DNA of 64,000 nucleotides from Marinobacter szutsaonensis (GTDB lineage Bacteria; Pseudomonadota; Gammaproteobacteria; Pseudomonadales; Oleiphilaceae): contig NZ_BAAAFC010000001.1 in NCBI RefSeq assembly GCF_039523335.1, positions 1,798,001 through 1,862,000 of the forward strand, given 5' to 3'. The position numbers and the translations under genes were made by a program. Shown here one piece after another: positions 58,280 through 64,000 of this stretch. Within the stretch, counting starts at the first letter, position 1; the number at the start of each line of letters is the position of its first letter. Under the pieces are notes generated by a model, which was not told the DNA's origin, did not search any database, and saw only the letters and a program-made list of their open reading frames with translations.

Positions 58280-58302
58280 AAGGGAGCCCGACCGGCTCCC
58301 TT
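58280..58302. terminator. hairpin terminator after the PilU-like gene
   Basis: AAGGGAGCC (58280-58288) pairs with GGCTCCCTT (58294-58302) around a five-base loop. It is 23 bases after the stop; the U-tract is poor. Confidence 0.6.
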
Positions 58303-58341
58303 CCTGTGTACTTCATGGTAGTTTGGCGACACTGACGCCGG

Positions 58342-58953
58342 TCACCCGCTGACGAACACCGGGCCGACGCCGAAGTTCCAGAGAATGACGGAACCGACAC
58401 GGGTGGACACCAGGATCACCAGGGCCACAGTCAGCAAGGCACCGGCATACATGACTGCCCGCTCCTTCTCGATACCCATGACAATCGGCAGGCCGTCATA
58501 CATGAGCCAGGCACCGTAGCAGGCGGCGATCAGGAATACGATCGCGTTGAACCAGGGCACCGGGTACAGCAGGGCAAAGCCCGCCAGGAACAGCGGAGTG
58601 CAGGAATAGGCTGCCAGCGCAATCCCGTTGGACGGTACGTGCTCTTCCTTGGCGCCATAGGTTTTCGCCATCCAGTTAATCGCGTAACCCAGGGCGAAAA
58701 CCCCCACCAGCATGGCGAGGTAGGTCAGCACACTCAGTTGCAGGGCACTGATTTCCGTCAGCTTGATCAACCGCTCGTTACCCACCGTCCAGCCAAAATA
58801 GGCCGTCGAGATGTAAGCACAGACCGGTGCAATCGCCGCCAGAACCAGAACATAGGCCACGTACAGACGTCGCGGAGTCTCGTGTTCTTTGCGAATGGAC
58901 ACCCACTCTTCATCAGGGTGCGTGAAAAGACCGAAGGCATGTTGCAGGAGCAT
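58342..58953 (-). CDS. Yip1 family membrane protein
   Basis: 203 aa from an ATG at 58953; a GTG at 58959 is the alternative, but AGGGGG lies five bases before the ATG. Five hydrophobic segments (about 30-50, 75-97, 115-135, 140-160, 170-195). The N-terminal sequence, LLQHAFGLFTHPDEEWVSIR, is the Yip1-family lead. These proteins often accompany membrane remodelling or transport, but no function is established in bacteria. The 201 bases before it hold no recognised gene. Confidence 0.8.
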   Translation of the reverse strand: MLLQHAFGLFTHPDEEWVSIRKEHETPRRLYVAYVLVLAAIAPVCAYISTAYFGWTVGNERLIKLTEISALQLSVLTYLAMLVGVFALGYAINWMAKTYGAKEEHVPSNGIALAAYSCTPLFLAGFALLYPVPWFNAIVFLIAACYGAWLMYDGLPIVMGIEKERAVMYAGALLTVALVILVSTRVGSVILWNFGVGPVFVSG

Positions 58954-59160
58954 GAACACCCCCTTTTCTTGCTGTTGTTGGTATGGGTAGGTACGTTTCC
59001 CGCACGCTGCTGGATCTGAGAACGATACCTGAACTTAACTATAGTCAAGAATAAGGGGGTTAAAAGGCAGCTTTAATGCCTTTTTGCTATTTAGAAAAGG
59101 CTTTCAGATCCTTTGGTTCTGGCAGGGCCCCCTGAACCTTTCAGGAGGCCAAGACAATCA

Positions 59161-59733
59161 TCAGGCCTGGCGGGGATCGGTCTGGGCGACCCAGGGCTTG
59201 TCCTTGCGGCTGTCCCGGTATGCCAGCAGGCTCTCAACGCCGGTGAAATCCACCAGATCACGGAAATCCAGCCAGTCCACGAGGCAGTAAAGGCAGATCG
59301 CCGGGTAGTTCCAGGCCTCGAACTGGCCTTCCTCGACCTGGGCCGCCAGGGTCCGCAGGGTGGTCATGATCCGCTCCCGCTGCAGGTTGAAGAACATCAC
59401 GTCGGCATCGACATCAATGCCGGAGCGTTTGGCCAACAACAGGGTGACCGCGGAATCATTGGCAGCATCGATCAGAGTCAGCTGGTTCTGCTGGTCCCAG
59501 GTCAGCGGATCACGGTTCTGTTTGGCGCTCAGGTAGCGGGCGATGATGCGGGAGTCATAGAGTTCCTGCCCCTCATCCTCAAGCATGGGAATCTTCAGCG
59601 CCGGATTGTTGCGCCGCAGCTCGTCCCGGCCTTCCCCGTAGATATCCAGGTTGATGAACTCGTAGGGTTCCTCATCCAGCAGGATACGGATTCGGCGCAC
59701 GTAGGGAGAGGTGGTGGATCCAATCAGCTTCAT
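59161..59733 (-). CDS. glutathione S-transferase family protein
   Basis: 190 aa. The N-terminal thioredoxin-like domain reads LIGSTTSPYVRRIRILLDEE (Ser/Tyr site region), NPALKIPMLEDEG with the cis-proline and YDSRIIARYLS. The rest is all-alpha. It matches bacterial GSTs of the stringent-starvation-like type, but SspA itself is longer. It probably uses glutathione; substrate unknown. It follows ald by 14 bases on the same strand, so both may be in one transcript. Confidence 0.85.
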   Translation of the reverse strand: MKLIGSTTSPYVRRIRILLDEEPYEFINLDIYGEGRDELRRNNPALKIPMLEDEGQELYDSRIIARYLSAKQNRDPLTWDQQNQLTLIDAANDSAVTLLLAKRSGIDVDADVMFFNLQRERIMTTLRTLAAQVEEGQFEAWNYPAICLYCLVDWLDFRDLVDFTGVESLLAYRDSRKDKPWVAQTDPRQA

Positions 59734-59747
59734 ATCTGCTCCGGTTG

Positions 59748-60866
59748 TCAGGTTCCCAGCAGGGTTTCAGGGTTTGTATAGGTATACCCGGTGGCTTCGG
59801 CCACTTCCCTGTAGGTCACCTTGCCAGCCATCACATTCAGGCCAGCCAGCAGGTTCGGATCATCCCTCAGTGCCTGCCCCGGCCCCTTGTTCGCAAGGGC
59901 CGCGATGAATGGCAGGGTGACGTTATTCAGTGCCAGGGTGGACGTTCTCGCCACCGCACCGGGCATGTTGGCCACGCAGTAATGTACCACACCATCGACG
60001 ATGTAGGTCGGATTGTCATGGGTGGTGGGTTTCGAGGTCTCGGCACAGCCGCCCTGGTCAATGGCCACATCTACAATGACACTGCCCTCGGGCATGCGCC
60101 GGACCATGTCCCGGGTGATCAGCTTGGGTGCCGAGGCACCGGGAATCAGCACGCTGCCGATCACCAGGTCGGACTCGATGACCGCCTGGTCCAGGGTGTG
60201 AGCCGTGGAGAACAGGGTGGAAATCTGGTTGCCAAAGCGGTGGTCCAGGTGCCGGAGCACCTCCATGTTGCGGTCCACCACCGTCACCTGGGCCCCCAGG
60301 CCAACGGCCATGGCGGCAGCGTTCTGCCCCACCACGCCACCACCAATGATGGTAACCCGGGCCGGACTGACCCCTGGCACACCACCGAGCAGGACGCCCC
60401 GCCCACCGAGGTACTTTTCCAGGCAGTGAGCGCCGGCCTGGATCGACATACGCCCGGCCACTTCGGACATGGGTGCCAGCAGGGGCAGCCGGCCGGCGTG
60501 ATCGGTCACCGTTTCATAGGCGATGCAGGTAGCGCCGGATTGCACCAGGTCGTCGGTCTGCGCCTGGTCCGGAGCCAGGTGCAGGTAGGTGAACAGGGTG
60601 TGTTCCGGCCGGAGCATGGCACGCTCGCCGGCCTGGGGTTCCTTGACCTTGATGACCAGCTCCGCCTGTTGGAACACTTCTTCTGCAGTAGCCACCAAGC
60701 GGGCACCGGCCTGCCGGTAATCCTCATCGGAAAAGCCAATGGCCGTTCCGGCCCCTTCCTGTACATACACCTCGTGACCGTGGCCACACAGCTCATGAAC
60801 CGACGCCGGAATCATACCGACCCGGTACTCATGGTTCTTGATCTCCTTCGGAACCCCGACTTTCAT
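59748..60866 (-). CDS. ald: alanine dehydrogenase
   Basis: 372 aa. [20 protein letters not shown] is the start of the Ald/PntA-type N-domain; KVKEPQAGE and HLAPDQ are substrate-binding; the Rossmann segment is [40 protein letters not shown] and [16 protein letters not shown] (with the catalytic His) complete the enzyme. It reversibly deaminates L-alanine to pyruvate with NAD. The ATG at 60866 starts the conserved sequence, 24 bases inside the longest frame. It is divergent from the dienelactone hydrolase gene. Confidence 0.95.
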   Translation of the reverse strand: MKVGVPKEIKNHEYRVGMIPASVHELCGHGHEVYVQEGAGTAIGFSDEDYRQAGARLVATAEEVFQQAELVIKVKEPQAGERAMLRPEHTLFTYLHLAPDQAQTDDLVQSGATCIAYETVTDHAGRLPLLAPMSEVAGRMSIQAGAHCLEKYLGGRGVLLGGVPGVSPARVTIIGGGVVGQNAAAMAVGLGAQVTVVDRNMEVLRHLDHRFGNQISTLFSTAHTLDQAVIESDLVIGSVLIPGASAPKLITRDMVRRMPEGSVIVDVAIDQGGCAETSKPTTHDNPTYIVDGVVHYCVANMPGAVARTSTLALNNVTLPFIAALANKGPGQALRDDPNLLAGLNVMAGKVTYREVAEATGYTYTNPETLLGT

Positions 60867-61028
60867 GGACAATCTCCCGCACTGTGCCAAAGTGAATCTG
60901 TGAGTTTCTGGCTCAAGTGTAGTAAAAAGGACGGTATTCCGGATGACGCAAATGAATGCATCGGTTTTCCGGCCAAGGCCGTATCAAACGGCAAAAGAAA
61001 ACCAGAACCAGAAGGAACAGGAGGAAGC

Positions 61029-61832
61029 ATGAACCCGATCAGAACGACAACCCTGGCAACCGCCCTTGGCCTCTCCCTGGCCAGTACAGGAGTCCTCGCC
61101 GAAATGCAGACCGAAACCATCGAGTACACCATTGATGGCACCACCTTCACCGGCTATCTGGCCTGGGACGATGAGGATGAGGGCCAGCGCCCCGGCGTGC
61201 TGGTGGTTCACGAATGGTGGGGCCATAACGAGTTCGCCCGGGACCAGGCCGAAAAGCTGGCGGCCGCCGGCTACACAGCGCTGGCGCTGGACATGTACGG
61301 ATCGGGCAAGGTCACCGACCACCCCGACACGGCCCAGCAATTCATGCAGGAAGCCACCAAGGACATGGACCAGATGAAGGCGCGCTTCCTCAAGGCCAAG
61401 GAACTGCTGCAGAACCACGAGAGCGTCGATGGCGACCGTATTGCGGCCCAGGGTTACTGCTTCGGCGGTGCGGTGGTACTGAACATGGCCCGCCTCGGTG
61501 TGGACCTGGATGGTGTGGTGAGCTTTCACGGCGCCCTGGGCAGCCCGATCAAGGCCCAGGTCGGTGAGGTGAAGGCCCAGGTCCAGGTGTACACCGGCGG
61601 TGCTGACCAGATGGTACCCTCCGATCAGGTTGCCGGCCTGGTCAAGGAAATGCAGGACGCCGAAGTGGACCTGACCCTGGTGAGCTTCCCGGGTGTCCGG
61701 CACTCCTTCACCAATCCCGGTGCCGACAAGGTCGCCGAAGAATTCAACATGCCCATCGGTTATGACGAAGAGGCTGCCACCCGCTCCTGGCAGGGCACCA
61801 TGGAGTTCTACCAGCGTATCTTCGCCCAGTAA
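61029..61832 (+). CDS. dienelactone hydrolase family protein, secreted
   Basis: 267 aa. Residues 1-24 are a signal peptide (LATALGLSLASTGVLA). The alpha/beta hydrolase nucleophile is Cys in GYCFGGAVVL, the Asp is in YTGGADQMVP and the His in VRHSFTNPGA, the triad of dienelactone hydrolases. Because it is exported, a role in hydrolysing extracellular esters or lactones is likelier than the usual cytoplasmic ring-cleavage pathway. AGGAGG precedes the ATG. A long open frame continues upstream antisense to ald but is not coding. Confidence 0.88.
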   Translation: MNPIRTTTLATALGLSLASTGVLAEMQTETIEYTIDGTTFTGYLAWDDEDEGQRPGVLVVHEWWGHNEFARDQAEKLAAAGYTALALDMYGSGKVTDHPDTAQQFMQEATKDMDQMKARFLKAKELLQNHESVDGDRIAAQGYCFGGAVVLNMARLGVDLDGVVSFHGALGSPIKAQVGEVKAQVQVYTGGADQMVPSDQVAGLVKEMQDAEVDLTLVSFPGVRHSFTNPGADKVAEEFNMPIGYDEEAATRSWQGTMEFYQRIFAQ

Positions 61833-61844
61833 GCGGCAACCAGC

Positions 61845-61871
61845 GCGCGTCCCGGAAACTCCGGGGCGCGC
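61845..61871. terminator. hairpin between dienelactone hydrolase and plsC
   Basis: GCGCGTCCCGGA (61845-61856) pairs with TCCGGGGCGCGC (61860-61871) with one G-T pair and a three-base loop. The position between convergent genes suits a terminator; there is no T-run. Confidence 0.55.
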
Positions 61872-61882
61872 CCCTACCCTTT

Positions 61883-62584
61883 CTACTCCAGGGCGCCAGC
61901 GATCGTTGCCCGCACCTCGTCCATAAGCAACTCCACCGGCTTGTCGGCTGCACTCACCGGGGGATGGATGACAATGTGGATTTCACCACTGGTAAAGGCG
62001 GCATGCCCCTTGGGCAGCCGTTCATGGGAGCCCGCGATGGTGACCGGGAGGATCGGCAAACCGCCATCCCGGGCAATCACAAACCCACCCCGCTTGAAGG
62101 GCAACAACTTGCCATCCCACGAGCGGGTTCCCTCCGGAAACAGCAGGATACCGGTACCATCTGGCAGCTGGGCGACGCCCTGTTTGATGCTTTCGAGGGC
62201 ATCCGCCCCTTTTGACCGGTCGATGAACAGGTTACGGGACGTCTCCAGCGCCAGGCCGAACAGGGGCACCTTGCGCAACTCCTTCTTGATCACCCACCGG
62301 TACTGCAGGCCAAGGGCCAGCACCAGGGCGGGCGGATCGAAATAGGAGGCGTGGTTGCTGAGAATGACGTAGCGCTGGCCCGGCTGAATGTGTTCCTTGC
62401 CACTGACTCGCAGGCGGATGCCACAGACCTTCAGAATGATCCAGGCATAGATCTGGGTACCCTGGAAGGCAGCATCACCCCGCTTGCCGGCAAGGGCAGC
62501 AATCACGATCGGCAGGAACAGGATCAGGGTAAGGAGGACCGCCCAGAACAGGATCCAGGTAGCTTTCAGAAATCGCAACAGCAT
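61883..62584 (-). CDS. plsC: 1-acyl-sn-glycerol-3-phosphate acyltransferase
   Basis: 233 aa. An N-terminal hydrophobic segment (about 10-32) is followed by the acyltransferase motifs NHASYFD (His78, Asp83, the HX4D pair), FIDRSKG and FPEGTRS. It acylates lysophosphatidate to phosphatidate on the inner membrane. ATG 62584 is chosen because the membrane segment begins there. A terminator lies 87 bases upstream (62671-62690), so it has its own promoter. Confidence 0.9.
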   Translation of the reverse strand: MLLRFLKATWILFWAVLLTLILFLPIVIAALAGKRGDAAFQGTQIYAWIILKVCGIRLRVSGKEHIQPGQRYVILSNHASYFDPPALVLALGLQYRWVIKKELRKVPLFGLALETSRNLFIDRSKGADALESIKQGVAQLPDGTGILLFPEGTRSWDGKLLPFKRGGFVIARDGGLPILPVTIAGSHERLPKGHAAFTSGEIHIVIHPPVSAADKPVELLMDEVRATIAGALE

Positions 62585-62670
62585 GGAGGGAATCCCTGTA
62601 TTTCTCGACAACCGGTTAAACGAGCAACAGGGGGACAAAGATTACATATTGCCGGGAAAATCACAAAAAA

Positions 62671-62690
62671 AAGGCAGCCGAAGCTGCCTT
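62671..62690. terminator. bidirectional terminator after the cold-shock gene
   Basis: AAGGCAGC (62671-62678) and GCTGCCTT (62683-62690) form a stem with a CGAA loop, flanked by A-run and T-run on both sides. It ends the cold-shock transcript on the minus strand and also works for the plus strand. Confidence 0.88.
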
Positions 62691-62718
62691 TTTTGCGTGT
62701 TGCTGAATCCGTCAGGGA

Positions 62719-62925
62719 TTACAGAGCAACAACGTTCTCCGCCTGAGGACCTTTCTGGCCCTGAGTTACGGTGAACTCGACCTGCTGGCCTTCGGCCAGG
62801 GTCTTGAAACCAGAGCCTTGGATGGCGCTGTAGTGAACGAATACGTCCGGGCCGCCTTCACGAGTGATAAAGCCAAAGCCTTTAGCTTCGTTGAAGAACT
62901 TAACAGTACCGGTAGTAGTAGACAT
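62719..62925 (-). CDS. cold-shock domain protein (CspA family)
   Basis: 68 aa. [20 protein letters not shown] and [10 protein letters not shown] contain the RNP1 and RNP2 RNA-binding motifs. AGGAAG lies 8 bases before the ATG at 62925. The 246 bases up to crcB are untranslated and include AT-rich sequence, which suggests the long 5' leader typical of cold-induced csp mRNAs. Confidence 0.95.
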   Translation of the reverse strand: MSTTTGTVKFFNEAKGFGFITREGGPDVFVHYSAIQGSGFKTLAEGQQVEFTVTQGQKGPQAENVVAL

Positions 62926-63171
62926 ACTTAAACTTCCTGAAATCAATCATTTACTCTACTGCCTCACACCACAGCGGCGCTCGGTCAGCGTTTGCGGAAA
63001 TACAGAACTCGCTTAATCAAAAACAGGACGGCACTACTGACTACAGGTACGTCTTATTCATGAAACGCTTTACTGACTCTTTCCTTGAGATCCAACTCTA
63101 CGCGGGAATCCCGGGAATGCCAAGCGAAATTTCAAAGATTTATGTAGGTAAAGATACCCACCGTACGGGAG

Positions 63172-63552
63172 TCAGCCCCTGATCAGTGAAAAGCTGTAAA
63201 AACCGAGGGCGGTCATCAGGATAGAGCCCACCACGTGGGCGAGAATGCCGGCCATCGCCATGCCCCATTTCCCTTCCTGGAGCGCCGCAAACATCTCGAG
63301 GGAGAACGTGGAGAAGGTGGTCAGGGCACCGCACAGGCCGGTGACGGCAAACAGGCGCCATTCGGGCGAGAGCGAGGTGCCGTGGGTGAAATACCCCATG
63401 AGCAGGCCAATCAGCCAGCCACCACTGAGGTTGGCGACCAGGGTTCCATAGGGAATGGCATGGTAGGTGGTATTGAGCCACAGCCCCAGTGCCCACCGGA
63501 GGTTGGCACCGATCACCGCACCCACACTTACTGCCAGAACCGATAGCCACAT
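63172..63552 (-). CDS. crcB: fluoride-selective channel CrcB/Fluc
   Basis: 126 aa, four hydrophobic segments. IGANLRWALGLWLN, YGTLVANLSGGWLIGL and GLCGALTTFSTFSLE are the Fluc motifs, including the Asn and Phe boxes. It exports fluoride as a dual-topology dimer. Upstream there is a terminator for the preceding fadE gene and only 24 bases of leader, with no fluoride-riboswitch motif that I can see. Confidence 0.95.
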   Translation of the reverse strand: MWLSVLAVSVGAVIGANLRWALGLWLNTTYHAIPYGTLVANLSGGWLIGLLMGYFTHGTSLSPEWRLFAVTGLCGALTTFSTFSLEMFAALQEGKWGMAMAGILAHVVGSILMTALGFYSFSLIRG

Positions 63553-63576
63553 GCGTGTTTACTCCACCCTGAACAC

Positions 63577-63602
63577 GGAAGGCGCCCGACGGGGCGCCTT
63601 CC
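63577..63602. terminator. terminator between fadE and crcB
   Basis: GGAAGGCGCCC (63577-63587) pairs with GGGCGCCTTCC (63592-63602) around a four-base loop. It is 28 bases after the fadE stop and ends its transcript before crcB. Confidence 0.75.
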
Positions 63603-63629
63603 ATTACCCTACGGAATATCCGGCGATGA

Positions 63630-64000
63630 TCAAGCCGGATTGTGGTCGATCACGGTTTCCTGGTTGCGGGCAAAGGCATCGAACGGGAAGTCGTCCACGG
63701 TGAGCATTTCCAGCACAACCTCCTCGTACTGGCGCATGAAGTCCGCTTCCTCCTTGGTATAGATGCCTGCCTTGAGAGCTGCCTCAAAGCGCTCCTCGGG
63801 ATGCAACGCCGTCATCGGCAGCTCGCCCTTGGCGTACGCCTTGGTTGCCTTGCGGTACAACTGCTCCGCCTTGTCGTAATCCTTCAGCAGGCCATTGTAG
63901 CGGGCCACCGGGTTCTCGACCGTGCCCTCGCCGTCGGTGCTCCAGATACTGGCCAGCAGCTTGTGGCGGATCGGGGTATCGGTGGAGATGGCCCTGGCCA
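63630..64000 (-). CDS. fadE: acyl-CoA dehydrogenase FadE, C-terminal part (runs off right edge)
   Basis: About 123 codons ending at 63630, the frame continuing past the edge. TPIRHKLLASIW, NPVARYNGLLKDYDKAEQ, LYRKATKAYAKGELP and EEADFMRQYEE, then TVDDFPFDAFARNQETVI, line up with the C-terminal domain (DUF1974) of E. coli FadE, which ends in a related INVDDF sequence. FadE starts beta-oxidation of fatty acyl-CoA. The catalytic half lies outside. The gene is in keeping with the lipid-active content of the window. Confidence 0.8.
   Translation of the reverse strand, partial: ARAISTDTPIRHKLLASIWSTDGEGTVENPVARYNGLLKDYDKAEQLYRKATKAYAKGELPMTALHPEERFEAALKAGIYTKEEADFMRQYEEVVLEMLTVDDFPFDAFARNQETVIDHNPA

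Noticed and set aside
59745..61028. Upstream extension of the dienelactone hydrolase frame (695 codons in all)
   Set aside because: The extension is antisense to ald. A strong SD (AGGAGG), ATG and signal peptide begin at 61029.
63553..63629. Fluoride riboswitch before crcB
   Set aside because: The region contains a terminator hairpin and a short leader; I cannot find the conserved crcB riboswitch core.

Overview
The window is GC-rich chromosomal DNA from a gammaproteobacterium. Gene content and order point to Marinobacter or a close relative. The blocks radC / coaBC-dut-algC-argB, rubredoxin - ubiC-ubiA - phoB-phoR and coaD-ferredoxin are arranged as I know them from Pseudomonas and Marinobacter, and there is a rubredoxin/rubredoxin reductase pair and a fatty alcohol/aldehyde oxidation cluster. 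The genus is inference. I see no prophage, insertion sequence, CRISPR array, rRNA or tRNA. No stretch longer than about 300 bases lacks a gene.

Layout. 1-9639: a PilZ/DUF1631 protein (cut by the left edge), a zinc-peptidase lipoprotein, then a minus-strand run algC > argB > unknown membrane-anchored protein > argE > argA. The large two-part algC is interrupted by one in-frame amber codon. 9732-16073: dut, coaBC, radC, rpmB-rpmG, an endonuclease-like protein, dsbA, cytochrome c4 and engB. 16268-21082: a TetR regulator divergent from a fatty aldehyde dehydrogenase, a Tat-exported small protein and a GMC oxidoreductase; a 16-bp palindrome lies inside the promoter spacer. 21360-26581: coaD, a 2[4Fe-4S] ferredoxin, a YdgA-like protein, ppk and hemB. 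26855-32551: a SutA-like small protein, a TetR/AidB-type acyl-CoA dehydrogenase pair, a DUF503 protein, PanP aspartate decarboxylase and an unknown small protein. 32641-39564: a PiT phosphate transporter, a diguanylate cyclase, a MioC-like flavodoxin, a membrane EAL protein and tesB. 39677-48563: rubredoxin reductase, rubredoxin, hpt, ubiC, ubiA, phoB (with a Pho box), phoR, a lytic transglycosylase, a DUF457 membrane protein and rsuA. 48564-64000: a half-length asparaginase-like protein, PBP7, a second membrane EAL protein, ilvD, a divergent phosphoketolase, an orphan PilU-like ATPase, a Yip1-type protein, a GST, alanine dehydrogenase, a dienelactone hydrolase, plsC, a cold-shock protein, crcB and the C-terminus of fadE.

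Themes. Phosphate handling recurs (pit, ppk, phoBR), as do CoA supply (panP, coaBC, coaD) and use (tesB, AidB-type, fadE), arginine and ubiquinone synthesis, and c-di-GMP signalling (one cyclase, two EAL proteins, a PilZ protein).

The most unusual structure is a family of dispersed long-hairpin elements, at 18576, 21141, 29714 and 32151. Each has 27-35 bp complementary arms whose sequence differs from copy to copy. Three copies share a 52-nt core, and the fourth is a larger, multi-branched, inverted relative. Their pattern (conserved core, co-varying arms, always next to the 3' end of a gene) suggests selection on structure.
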